Origin: Acidobacteriota bacterium
GTDB taxonomy: Bacteria > Acidobacteriota > Blastocatellia > UBA7656
Length of the DNA: 34,682 bases
NCBI GenBank assembly: GCA_016201275.1
Contig: JACQDB010000142.1
Location: 1-34,682 of the forward strand
Reading direction: 5' to 3'
The notes beneath the pieces are model-generated. The model had not been told where the DNA came from. It saw only the letters and a list, made by a program, of their open reading frames with translations, and did no database searches. The translations under genes and the position numbers were made by a program. Below, piece after piece: positions 8,060-16,778 of this stretch; the first letter of the stretch is position 1; each line of letters opens with the position of its first letter.

Positions 8060-8999
8060 AGTCGTCCTCCTGATGTTGGTCGGCGTAGTTTTTACCGCCT
8101 GCGGTTTCGCCGCTGTCGCTATCCCAGAGACTACCTGGCGGGTCTTCGGCACGATCAAAATCTTCGCTGTCTTCGAGCTTGCCGATGCCTAACACCTGCT
8201 GTATATCCGGCACGATTCTCTGCAACAGCTTGTCCTTATAGAAGCGATCTCGACAGGCACGGCGCACTCGGGTTTCCAGTTGGTCACTACCTTCGGCCAC
8301 CATTTGAAACGAGATCGGCACGGTAATTTCAGCTTTATACAAATCAGCGACATCGTAAACAAAGGACAACATCTTGCCGGTATGAATAAAGCCGAGCGCT
8401 GGCGAAAAGCCTGCCGATACGATTGCCGCATGACAGACGCCATACAAACAACTATGCGCGCAGGACAAAGCGCGATTGATGGGATCGGCATCTTCCCACT
8501 TGTCGCGTTGGTAGGCTCGCCCCTTCCATTCAACTCCCGAATCACGACTCGCTTTAGCGTAGGCTTCGCGGACGCGAATGCCTTCACGTCCGCGAATCTG
8601 TTGCAAGGTCAAACCATTTTCCAACGGTTCGGGAAAGCGCATCTCGTATAACTTTCTGACCACCTGTAAACGCATGGCCGGATCGGAACTCAACCGCGCC
8701 TGATGCAACAGGTGACGCGCCGAGCGCGTTTCGCCAGTTCCTTGCGCGTAAAAACGCACCCCGCCTTCGCCTGTCCACAACACCAGACAGCCGTTGTCTG
8801 CCAGAGCTTTTACGGCAGCGTGAGTAATGCTGGTGCCGGGACCTAAAAGCAGAGCCGTCAACGAAGCACAAGGCACAGGCACTTTGCCGCTGGCATCATG
8901 CAGAGCGATGGCTTTGTCTTCCTGGTCAATTTTTTTATGCTCGACATAGAGGTAACTGAAACTGTCGCGCACTTTCGGTAACGCATGAAGGTCTTTCAT
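8040..8999 (-). CDS. cas1: CRISPR-associated endonuclease/integrase Cas1 (type I-E)
   Basis: Catalytic subunit of spacer integration. The product has 319 residues. The ATG at 8999 has AGAGGTG just upstream and is preferred to an ATG at 9062 that lies inside cas6e. The sequence closely follows E. coli Cas1e, with LGPGTSITHAAV, LRFPEP-like EMRFPEPLENG, SCLYGVCHAAIVSAGFSPAL and GFIHTGKMLSFVYDVADLYK. The metal-binding residues correspond to Glu139, His206 and Asp219. The last 30 residues are Asp/Gly/Ser-rich and include the part that overlaps cas2 in another frame. Confidence 0.97.
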   Translation of the reverse strand: MKDLHALPKVRDSFSYLYVEHKKIDQEDKAIALHDASGKVPVPCASLTALLLGPGTSITHAAVKALADNGCLVLWTGEGGVRFYAQGTGETRSARHLLHQARLSSDPAMRLQVVRKLYEMRFPEPLENGLTLQQIRGREGIRVREAYAKASRDSGVEWKGRAYQRDKWEDADPINRALSCAHSCLYGVCHAAIVSAGFSPALGFIHTGKMLSFVYDVADLYKAEITVPISFQMVAEGSDQLETRVRRACRDRFYKDKLLQRIVPDIQQVLGIGKLEDSEDFDRAEDPPGSLWDSDSGETAGGKNYADQHQEDDYGSDHS

Positions 9000-9003
9000 A
9001 AAT

Positions 9004-9732
9004 TCACCTCTGGGAAGGAGCAAAGGAAAGCAGACCGAATCCGTAAGCCTTGCCTGTGCCAATTCCGTTGACTAACGCTTGTTGGAATTTGCTTGCATCG
9101 GTGACCACCAATTCGCCGTCGAACAACACCGAGCCAAAAGTCATGTTGTTATCGGAGTGAAGAATTTTCCCTTTAACCTTCTGCTCTTGTCCGGCTTGCA
9201 CATTTGCGACATCGGCATTGAGACGCAAGGCTTTGATATGAAAGCCACAATCTAGCTCTTTGCGTTTGAGCCATTCGATCTGTTTTTGTTGGTCACGAAT
9301 CTCAACGCGCTTGCCGCGTTTTTTCGGATTGCTCTCTTTTTCAAGACGATCAGCATAGAGGCGGCGCGTCGGATTGGCTCGCAAGCGAAAACGCAGATGA
9401 CATCCTTCTTTTACCTCTTTGAATATTCCCTCAACAGGTTTGCAGGAAGGATTCAATTCGTCCGCATCTGCTTGTAAGAAGTCATCAGGCAAGCGACTCC
9501 AATCAGGTTGTACACGCGATTGCACCAACAAAGAAAGTTTGTTTCGTTGAGAGGAAATTTCGATGCGGTATAAAACGCCAAACTCCTCACGGGCTTTCTG
9601 GTCTGCGCTTTCGATTTTTGGAAAAGCCTTGAGAATCAGGCAATGCAGTTTTTGACAATCACGCAAGCCGCTTTGCACGTCACGGCTGCGCGGATTCAAA
9701 ATCAAACGAGAAAGATAAAGTTCATGGCTCAT
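9004..9732 (-). CDS. cas6e: Cas6e (CasE) pre-crRNA endoribonuclease
   Basis: Cleaves the repeat hairpin of pre-crRNA and stays bound to the 3' handle in Cascade. The product has 242 residues; E. coli CasE has 199. GGAG lies about 10 nt before the ATG at 9732. The N-terminus MSHELYLSRLILNPRSRDVQ matches the CasE N-terminal ferredoxin fold, and His30 in QKLHCLI lies where the catalytic His is expected. The C-terminus GIGTGKAYGFGLLSFAP is the glycine-rich loop of the family. It overlaps the end of cas5e by 11 nt and is followed 4 nt later by cas1. Confidence 0.95.
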   Translation of the reverse strand: MSHELYLSRLILNPRSRDVQSGLRDCQKLHCLILKAFPKIESADQKAREEFGVLYRIEISSQRNKLSLLVQSRVQPDWSRLPDDFLQADADELNPSCKPVEGIFKEVKEGCHLRFRLRANPTRRLYADRLEKESNPKKRGKRVEIRDQQKQIEWLKRKELDCGFHIKALRLNADVANVQAGQEQKVKGKILHSDNNMTFGSVLFDGELVVTDASKFQQALVNGIGTGKAYGFGLLSFAPSQR

Positions 9733-10417
9733 TTTTTTCTTCTCCTTTCGGACACCCAATCCATTTAGTTTTCACATAGCGAATGGTGAAGCGACGTGCA
9801 GCAAACGACAGCGGCACGTCGTGACGCGCTTCAGTAGCCAATGAATCTAACGGCTCAATCACGCAAGGCAGTTTTTCTTCTTTCGAGTTCCAATGGGTTT
9901 GTAAAGCCTCTTCGAGCCTTGTGTCACACAGCACACCAACGCCCACAGGCACAGATGGCACAAATGACTTGCGCCCCAAAAACAATTGCCAATGCGGACG
10001 CGCTAAAGCTTCATCAAGCGTTATCAGCAAGGCTTGGTTATCGCTTTCCAAGCCGACGAAAAAACTCGCATCGGCAAGGTAGTAGCGCGTTGAAACAACG
10101 GTGTCGCCTTTCGCTCCGCTTGCTTTCACGACTCCGTAATCATCGTGTCTTGAGCCACCCGCCGTGTGATAGTCTTTTTGCAACACGCCTGCGCGGTCAA
10201 CGCGAACACCCATTCGCAAGGCTGCGAGTTCCGCCAACTTTGGTTTGTCTTGATTGTCTGGATGAGTTTCGTCACGCGGCTTGCCCAGCGCGGCGCAAAG
10301 CAGACCAATTACTCCACTCTTTGAAGGCTCAAGTGTTGTGTCGCGTATGATGAAACGGCTCTGCGTTCCCCAAGATTGCATGGGTCCAACGAGCCGCAAA
10401 AGTAATGTGTGCGCCAT
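9722..10417 (-). CDS. cas5e: Cas5e (CasD) Cascade subunit
   Basis: Caps the 5' handle of the crRNA at the foot of Cascade. The product has 231 residues. The ATG at 10417 follows AAGGAGG by about 8 nt. The start MAHTLLLRLVGPMQSWGTQS is the diagnostic Cas5e N-terminus, followed by TTLEPSKSGVIGLLCAALG. HTAGGSRHDDYGVVKASG and the later LGRKSFVPSVPV segment are also typical. The stop overlaps the start of cas6e, so the two are probably translationally coupled. The gap from cas7e is 13 nt. Confidence 0.96.
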   Translation of the reverse strand: MAHTLLLRLVGPMQSWGTQSRFIIRDTTLEPSKSGVIGLLCAALGKPRDETHPDNQDKPKLAELAALRMGVRVDRAGVLQKDYHTAGGSRHDDYGVVKASGAKGDTVVSTRYYLADASFFVGLESDNQALLITLDEALARPHWQLFLGRKSFVPSVPVGVGVLCDTRLEEALQTHWNSKEEKLPCVIEPLDSLATEARHDVPLSFAARRFTIRYVKTKWIGCPKGEEKNEP

Positions 10418-10430
10418 AGCGTAAACCTCC

Positions 10431-11633
10431 TTACGATTCGTTTGGTTTGATCGCGCTTTTGATTTGAGTAACCAAAGCATCAATCATTGAGTTGCCGTTT
10501 TCTGCTTTCACACTATCGCCAAGCGCCTCTAACTTTTTCATCTTTGCACTGGCAAACCACGCACCTTTGATTCCTTTCTTGCCGTACATCTCGGACATCT
10601 CGCCCCAATGCTGATCTAAAGCTTTGATGGACTCTTCAACCAAATCACCTTTGTTTGTCTGCACAGGTTTCGCGAAAGCGTTGGTCAACGATAACAAGCC
10701 TGCATCACGGGCTACGACCATCACAAAAGAAGGCTTCTGTTGCGCCGCGTAACTGTTCTGTTTGCCAGTAGGCACAGCATCGACGAAGGCGCGAACGAAA
10801 GCTTCTATCGTTGCTGCTTCGAGTTCGGGGTCTTGCAAGTTGGTGTTGAGTTGATTGAGATCAAGGTTGGCGTAGCGATAAAAACAAGCAGAGGTGAATT
10901 CAAGCGTTCCCATCATCCCCGCGCCTGTTTCGCCTTGCGGCAACAGGTCATCAACGGCTGTGTAGAAGTCAAACTCAACGCCGGTTTTGTGCGTTGAAAT
11001 CGCGTGGGCAACTTGGCTGGCAGCATCAACACCAAGCTGCATTTTGCCAAAAGGTTTCTTGCTGTCAATCTCAATCATTCGACCAAAAAGAGCGATGTCG
11101 GGGGATTTAAGAGATTGAGCTAATGCTTTACCAAGCCCCTTAATAAGCTCATCTTTCCTTTCATTATTTCCATCAAGCAAGCCGCTATTTTTGAAAAGGA
11201 TGACCATTTCTTCAATGGCTTTAGAATTCATAAAAAGAACAAGTTTTGTATTTTCTTTTTCCTTCTCTTCATCTTCACTTTTTTTCACTTTCGGACGTTC
11301 AATACCTGCTTCATTAAACACCTCGGCGACAACTTTGACTATTTTCTCAGGCGGGATTTCTTGTTCTGAGATTTTCTTTGCAATCTCTATAATCAACCTT
11401 CTTGTTCTAACACTGCCACCATTTGCTTCAAGCACGCTGCGAAAGTTGCTCTCTCTACGGATAGCGCGTTTGAAACATTGACTTGAGATGCGAGCGCGAC
11501 GATAGCCGCCGAAGTCGCAATCTTTCGGCGCGCCTGTGTCGCTGCGATTTAAGTTTGACGGGGCGAAATTTTGAATGACATGAACTTCTACGAACCTAAC
11601 TTTTTCTTCCGCTTTGCTGTTTTCTACTGACAT
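10431..11633 (-). CDS. cas7e: Cas7e (CasC) Cascade backbone subunit
   Basis: Forms the helical backbone of Cascade along the crRNA spacer. The product has 400 residues, longer than E. coli CasC (363). AAGGAGA precedes the ATG at 11633. The N-terminal signature SNLNRSDTGAPKDCDFGGYR, followed by RARISSQCFKRAIR, is typical of the family. The extra length includes a charged insert near residues 116-130 (KKSEDEEKEKEN). The C-terminal part holds SFVMVVARDAGLLSLTNAF. A 28-bp REP-like element lies in the 69-nt gap between cse2 and this gene. Confidence 0.96.
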   Translation of the reverse strand: MSVENSKAEEKVRFVEVHVIQNFAPSNLNRSDTGAPKDCDFGGYRRARISSQCFKRAIRRESNFRSVLEANGGSVRTRRLIIEIAKKISEQEIPPEKIVKVVAEVFNEAGIERPKVKKSEDEEKEKENTKLVLFMNSKAIEEMVILFKNSGLLDGNNERKDELIKGLGKALAQSLKSPDIALFGRMIEIDSKKPFGKMQLGVDAASQVAHAISTHKTGVEFDFYTAVDDLLPQGETGAGMMGTLEFTSACFYRYANLDLNQLNTNLQDPELEAATIEAFVRAFVDAVPTGKQNSYAAQQKPSFVMVVARDAGLLSLTNAFAKPVQTNKGDLVEESIKALDQHWGEMSEMYGKKGIKGAWFASAKMKKLEALGDSVKAENGNSMIDALVTQIKSAIKPNES

Positions 11634-11672
11634 AATCTTTTCTCCTTTTTATAGTTTGTTGAATCACAGAAA

Positions 11673-11700
11673 CCCGCCCACTGCTACAGGCGGTACTGAC
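11673..11700. repeat. 28-bp REP-like repeat, copy 1
   Basis: This copy matches positions 13887-13914 at 24 of 28 bases. On the minus strand it begins GTCAGTACCGCCTG. It sits just after the cse2 stop codon. The second copy encodes the end of Cas3, so the family seems to land at the 3' ends of genes in this operon. Confidence 0.8.
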
Positions 11701-11702
11701 TT

Positions 11703-12236
11703 CTATTCCTTCCAGAAGGCTTTTGCCCAAGCGCGTTGAGTACGTCGGTCATCGTCGAAATCCCAAAACTCAACTGCTCTGAGTAACTGCACCCAATCAA
11801 TCGAAATCTCTTTTGATTTGAGCAAACCTACGGCTTGACGCAGATGCTCCGAGAGGTCTTCACTATGCGCGTTAAGCAATGCAGTGAAACGACGCTCGAC
11901 TCCATCGCCGCCCATCTCTGCTTGCAATCGTTTGAACGACGCGCCGAGATTGGTCTTCTCGTTGTTATCGCCGCTAGACCAACTTGGACTGGGATACAAA
12001 CCGAATAGCGTTGCGACGAGGTGATAAGCCTCTTCTTGTTGATAACGCTTCATTCGATTGGCAAAACGACCAAGATAACGATAGATGCCCATCTCTTCGC
12101 CAGGTTTCTTGCCAAGTCCGCGCCGCAAGGTTGCCAATGCCGCACGGTCATCTTTTTCGTACAACTTTTCTAACGCTTCGATGAACTCTTCTCTCAACTT
12201 CTCGCCGGATGTTTTCTCTTTTACTGGTGATGTCAT
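11703..12236 (-). CDS. cse2: Cse2 (CasB) Cascade small subunit
   Basis: Small subunit that stabilises the R-loop in type I-E Cascade. The product has 177 residues, about family size, and is all-helical by composition. Family-like features are LREEFIEALEKLY, RAALATLRRGLGKKPGEEM, YRYLGRFANRM and YHLVATLFGLYP. The C-terminus ends with LLRAVEFWDFDDDRRTQRAW, resembling the W.F...V...W region of CasB. Its ATG overlaps the cse1 stop in a TAATG arrangement, indicating translational coupling. Confidence 0.95.
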   Translation of the reverse strand: MTSPVKEKTSGEKLREEFIEALEKLYEKDDRAALATLRRGLGKKPGEEMGIYRYLGRFANRMKRYQQEEAYHLVATLFGLYPSPSWSSGDNNEKTNLGASFKRLQAEMGGDGVERRFTALLNAHSEDLSEHLRQAVGLLKSKEISIDWVQLLRAVEFWDFDDDRRTQRAWAKAFWKE

Positions 12237-13861
12237 TATTTACCTCCTGCTGTCTGTTGTTGTGGAAACATTGCCGCAAACGCTTTGCGCGTTCTGCCCA
12301 TTAGTTTGTTGAATTCGGTTTCTGCTTTGGTGATGCCTTTGAAGTCACGCGCCGAGCCGCTGAGACTGTTTGTCGCCATTGCGAACGCATCACGCGCCGT
12401 GCTTTCCAAATGTCGCGCCCACTTGTACTCGTCTTCACGGTTTTGATTAGGAATGTCTGTGAGAAGCTTTTTGAAATGAACTTCCAAACGCGACCAATAA
12501 AATTCTTCCGCGCCGAAACTGCTTGCGACCTTGCTTGCGTCTTGGTCTGTTGAGATTTCTTTAGCAAGCGTCTTAATACTCGCTTTCAAGTTCTCGGCAA
12601 TTTTTTCTGCCAGCCCCAGCGCATTTTCTAAAATCTCTACAAGTTCCGCATCACACAAATAACTAAGTGGCAGCGGCAGTCGTTCGCGTGACCAAAGAAA
12701 CACGGATGCTTTATCGTTGGCGAAACCATAGACAATAAGCGAATATGCAGGTTCTGCTTTGACGACGCCTTGATCTCTCGCTGATTCAAGCATTGCCAGA
12801 TGATTGAAAACTTCTGGTCTTTTATCCTTCTTCTTTTCATCTTTGTTTTGCTGCAAGAGTGCGTGACTATCACGCCACAAAGCTTTGTTCGGGTTGATGT
12901 CTTTCGTTTTGTATCCCTTGTCTGCGCTTGCGATGTAGCATTTGAAAGGGTCAAACAAAGGAGAGGCATCCGACAGTTTGAGATTTTGTAGAAGCTGACA
13001 ACGGCGCACCAAAGTTGAGCCGTTATCCGCATCGCTTTCAACTACCAGATGAATACGCCGACTTTGCCAAGTCAAGTAATCAAGATAGCCGCGTGGTTGC
13101 GTGCCTTTCTCGTTTGGAATTTCAAGATTGTTGTGTTCCCAAACCGGCGTGTCCTCTGCATTGCTTCTCCAAGCTATCGGTGTTGCTTCGGTGTATGGCA
13201 ACAAATTCAAAGCAAGCGTTTCAAAAAAATTGTTGCCTTGCGCCAATACCGCATAACCGTTGACCAAAGTTGCGTTGCTCAAATTGAACGGCTGACTGAC
13301 CCCGCCGCCCACGGAAAAAGCCTGTCGAGCAATCAGGTATCGCACTGACTCAGCGGGCGTAAACGCTTTAGGCGAAGCGTTGAAACTGTGGTCAAACAAA
13401 GTGGCGTTGTTTCCCGTCGCGGCTTCGTGCGCGAGCAATGCTATTGGGTGAAGTTCTACATCTTCGGGTTCAGCATTTTGACTTTCTTGCTTTTTCGTTT
13501 TTTTCTTTTCACTTGCCTCTTTCTTCATTCGCGCCACTTGATAAAACGGACGCGCTTTATCAAAAAGCTCAAAGCGATGTCGCCATTTATCCAAGTAATC
13601 ATTGATTGTCTTTTCATCCCATTGCCTTTTTGTCCACAACTCTTTCCATTCATCGAAGTCTTTGGGACCTCTCAGCGCGGCGTGTATTACTGCCAGCAAG
13701 AAACGATGCAAAGCCACGGTGACAAGCGGCGAATGGTCTATAACTTCTCGAATGTCGTGCGCCTGTAGCAAACAATCGCGCAGGCTCAACTCACGCGCTT
13801 CGTTGTCCTTCAACATCAAGCAAGGTATCCAGCACTCCTCTGTCAAATTATATTCGGGCAT
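12236..13861 (-). CDS. cse1: Cse1 (Cas8e/CasA) Cascade large subunit
   Basis: Large subunit that reads the PAM and recruits Cas3. The product has 541 residues, near the usual 500-560. The N-terminus MPEYNLTEECWIPCLM matches the family start (F/YNL...WIP). Other family-like segments are HSPLVTVALHRFLLAVIHAA, RPFYQVA and PRGYLDYLTWQSRRI. Two Lys/Glu-rich inserts, EKKKTKKQESQN (about residue 118) and NKDEKKKDKRPE (about 338), are low-complexity and probably surface loops. The gene follows cas3 by 22 nt; AGGAGG occurs upstream of its ATG. Confidence 0.95.
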   Translation of the reverse strand: MPEYNLTEECWIPCLMLKDNEARELSLRDCLLQAHDIREVIDHSPLVTVALHRFLLAVIHAALRGPKDFDEWKELWTKRQWDEKTINDYLDKWRHRFELFDKARPFYQVARMKKEASEKKKTKKQESQNAEPEDVELHPIALLAHEAATGNNATLFDHSFNASPKAFTPAESVRYLIARQAFSVGGGVSQPFNLSNATLVNGYAVLAQGNNFFETLALNLLPYTEATPIAWRSNAEDTPVWEHNNLEIPNEKGTQPRGYLDYLTWQSRRIHLVVESDADNGSTLVRRCQLLQNLKLSDASPLFDPFKCYIASADKGYKTKDINPNKALWRDSHALLQQNKDEKKKDKRPEVFNHLAMLESARDQGVVKAEPAYSLIVYGFANDKASVFLWSRERLPLPLSYLCDAELVEILENALGLAEKIAENLKASIKTLAKEISTDQDASKVASSFGAEEFYWSRLEVHFKKLLTDIPNQNREDEYKWARHLESTARDAFAMATNSLSGSARDFKGITKAETEFNKLMGRTRKAFAAMFPQQQTAGGK

Positions 13862-13883
13862 TCGTTTTCCTCCTTCTTCTACA

Positions 13884-16778
13884 TTACCCGCCCGCTACCG
13901 CAGGCGGTACTGACTTGTTCTTTTCAATGACAATTCCTAAATCAAGGTTAAGGCGAAATCTCCAATCGCCAATTGGTTGGCTGTTGCCGTCCGCCTCAAC
14001 TTCAACCAAACGGTGATGGCGCAACAATGGCGATTCGCTCCACTCGGACGGCGACTTACGATTGATCAACTCATTAGCTGCCCCGCGCTTGGATATGTTC
14101 ACGGAGCGTTCAAGCAATTTTTTGACAAGGCGGATTTCCGGTTTCGATTTGAGCAAATGGTTTTCGTCGGGTTTCAAAAAGACGACAGAAATGCTGGGCG
14201 TGTCATCATCGCGTGTTTGCGCTTGTCGCGTGCGATGATAGTCAGGACTGTCTTCTTCCAATTGCAGATTGAAATGTTCGAGCAAATTATTGTCGTGCGG
14301 CGAAAGAATGCGATAGGTGTTCGCATGGGTCTCCTTCGTGTTGCGCTTCTCAAGCCTCTTCGCTTTAGTTTCATCCCAAAAAATTTTCATTGTTTCATCT
14401 TCATCTTTCGGAAACTCGCGCTCATCGTCATAAACTTGCTCAATCAAATTTTCGACATCGGCAGGGATGTTGAGGCTTTCGCATTTCTTCAACTCAAGCC
14501 ACGAACGCAGCAAGATATGTTTGTCGTAAATCAAACCGCTGTGACCAAAGTCGAGAGCCTCTTTGTTATTCTTTTCAGGCTGGCAAATCCACAAGATGGG
14601 GCTTGCGATTGCGCCGCGCCCAGAACGCTCGTGCCGCCATTCGCGCCCTGAGCGTTGTAGCAACAAATCAATAGGCGCAAGGTCTGTGATGATTAAGTCG
14701 AAGTCTATATCGAGGCTCTGTTCGATAATTTGCGTAGCCACAAGGATGGCGCAATCAGGGCGTTTGACTTCGTGTTTGTTTCCATCACGGTCTGTGACTT
14801 CCTCGCCGTCTTTACCAAAACGAATCAAAGTGCGAAGCTCACGCTCTGCGCGGTCTTTGAAAAGAAAACGGGCGTGCAATAAATCAACAGTGTCATAGCC
14901 ATCATCTGCTTTGCCCGAAAAGATTTCTTTCAATCGCCTATAAACTTTTTGCGCTCGGTCAACGGTGTTGCATATCACCGCCGCGCAACCTCCGTTTGCC
15001 AGTTGTTGGCGCAATATCTCGCCAATTTCAAAGGGTTCGTTTTCATCTTCATTGATGCGACCATCAAGCCAACGCAGATGCAAGGTGCGTGAGCTTTGCT
15101 CGTTGGTTTCAATTGGTTCAATCCCTGTATGGTTCGCAATCAGCCAAGTGATGAGCGGGTAGTGTGCCTCTTTGACTGCATCTGTATGGTGGCTTAATTC
15201 TTTGCCTAAACCTTTCGTATATGCCTCAAGCAATTTCTTCCGCCTGCTTTTGGGCAACGTCGCCGACAACAAAATCACTGGCGAACCAAGCGCAGCTAAC
15301 CATTCCAACAGACGCTCTAACAAGGTGGACATATAAGCGTCGTAAGCGTGAACTTCATCAATGATGATGGTTTTGTGCGCCAAGCCAAACAAACGCACGA
15401 AGACGTGCCGCGTTTGCAATACAGCCATCAAAGCTTGGTCAACCGTCCCCACGCCGTAAGGCGCAAGCAATCCGCGCTTGCGATACGTGAACCATTCGGC
15501 GGCAACTACTTTGCCCAGACAGTGTTTGTCTTTACACATCCCGTCATCGCTTACACCTTCGAGTTGAAATGCCTTCTCTCCGCTTCTCTTCAAGGCTTCA
15601 AACTCTGCTGATAGTGATGCGTGTCCGTGAAGCAGTTGCAGTAACACTTTGTCTTCATCAAAGCGCGTTGCCAAAAATTTCTTCACACGAGAGAACATTT
15701 GATTGCTTGTCGCTTGAGTCGGGAGGGCGAAGTAAATGCCTCGTTGACAGAGTTGCACATTCCAATAATCGGCTAGAAACATAGCCGCTTCGGTTTTGCC
15801 CTCGCCCATCGGCGCTTCTATGACAACAATACCAGGCGAATTGAGTTTACTCGAAATTTGTATAGCGGCTTTCTGTACGCCACGAAGCGGAAACTTTTTC
15901 AGATTAGGAAACAAATCTTCAAAAGAGCGTGTGGCGGTTGGCTCTGTCCAATTCAACCAGCCAAGTTGTGTCAACGCTTTGCGTGCGTTGTCTTTTGCTT
16001 CTTGAAAATAATCTTGTGCGTTGAGGGTCAGCGGATTTTCAAAATCTTCAATCTTGCAAGGAAAATAATCCGCATTTGAGCCAATCCAATCAGCGACTGA
16101 AACCAACCCTGCTAAAAACATAGTAGCCGCGTGGTCAAATTTGGCGTCAGATGGAAAAGCAATAGGGGCAGGGAGTTCAAGTAACCGGGCAAGCAAAAGC
16201 GTCAAATCTGTTCGCGCTTTTGCCCACGCTTCATTGCCAATCCTACTTGGTGTTTTTAGTGCGGTGATGTCTTCGCTGCGTGGAAAAACGCCGTGATGTG
16301 CGCCGATTAAAACTGCTATGCGATTGGCTAATTCGTTTGGAAGCAGAAACTCTTTCTCAAGTATTAACGGCAATGTTCGAGTTGTGACGTATCCGTGCGG
16401 GGCTTTGCTTGCCTGCTCTACGGAACGCAAATGAATGCGACTGAAGAGAGTGTTGTCGTAGAGTTTCAACAACTTTTCTGTTTGCCTGGCTTTTTCATAA
16501 ACACCACGCAAAGCAAAAGGCGGTGACGCTTTGCCTAAATCGTGCAAGCCTGCAATCCAGGCGACAAGTTTCTTGGTTGTTTCTTCATCAAGCCCGAACG
16601 CTTTTGTAATTCGATTTTTCAAAGCCGATGAAAGAACTTCATCCCACATTGTCAACGTCACAGCAGCAACATCAATCAAGTGACACAACAACGGATGATA
16701 AGCATTTTGATTCTCTTTGTCATGCGAAGTCTTTGCCCAAAAAATAAACGGATTAAATGTGGATTCCGTGTCTTTCAT
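13884..16778 (-). CDS. cas3: Cas3 HD nuclease-helicase (type I-E)
   Basis: Degrades target DNA after Cascade binding. The product has 964 residues. The N-terminal HD nuclease shows His28, the His79-Asp80 pair in AGLHDLGKASPPF, and IGAHHGVFP (about 158-166). The helicase motifs are complete: Walker A EAPMGEGKTEAA (321-332), DEVH (474-477), LLSATLP (503-509), and motif VI QRSGREWRHER (708-718) after QIIEQSLDIDFD. The ATG overlaps the upstream WYL gene stop as ATGA. The last ten residues, KSVPPAVAGG, are encoded by a REP-like repeat (13887-13914), so the natural C-terminus has been extended or replaced by a repeat insertion. Confidence 0.97.
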   Translation of the reverse strand: MKDTESTFNPFIFWAKTSHDKENQNAYHPLLCHLIDVAAVTLTMWDEVLSSALKNRITKAFGLDEETTKKLVAWIAGLHDLGKASPPFALRGVYEKARQTEKLLKLYDNTLFSRIHLRSVEQASKAPHGYVTTRTLPLILEKEFLLPNELANRIAVLIGAHHGVFPRSEDITALKTPSRIGNEAWAKARTDLTLLLARLLELPAPIAFPSDAKFDHAATMFLAGLVSVADWIGSNADYFPCKIEDFENPLTLNAQDYFQEAKDNARKALTQLGWLNWTEPTATRSFEDLFPNLKKFPLRGVQKAAIQISSKLNSPGIVVIEAPMGEGKTEAAMFLADYWNVQLCQRGIYFALPTQATSNQMFSRVKKFLATRFDEDKVLLQLLHGHASLSAEFEALKRSGEKAFQLEGVSDDGMCKDKHCLGKVVAAEWFTYRKRGLLAPYGVGTVDQALMAVLQTRHVFVRLFGLAHKTIIIDEVHAYDAYMSTLLERLLEWLAALGSPVILLSATLPKSRRKKLLEAYTKGLGKELSHHTDAVKEAHYPLITWLIANHTGIEPIETNEQSSRTLHLRWLDGRINEDENEPFEIGEILRQQLANGGCAAVICNTVDRAQKVYRRLKEIFSGKADDGYDTVDLLHARFLFKDRAERELRTLIRFGKDGEEVTDRDGNKHEVKRPDCAILVATQIIEQSLDIDFDLIITDLAPIDLLLQRSGREWRHERSGRGAIASPILWICQPEKNNKEALDFGHSGLIYDKHILLRSWLELKKCESLNIPADVENLIEQVYDDEREFPKDEDETMKIFWDETKAKRLEKRNTKETHANTYRILSPHDNNLLEHFNLQLEEDSPDYHRTRQAQTRDDDTPSISVVFLKPDENHLLKSKPEIRLVKKLLERSVNISKRGAANELINRKSPSEWSESPLLRHHRLVEVEADGNSQPIGDWRFRLNLDLGIVIEKNKSVPPAVAGG
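13887..13914. repeat. 28-bp REP-like repeat, copy 2, encoding the Cas3 tail
   Basis: This copy matches 11673-11700 at 24 of 28 bases. Read on the minus strand it encodes the SVPPAVAGG end of Cas3 and supplies the bases next to its TAA. Confidence 0.8.
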
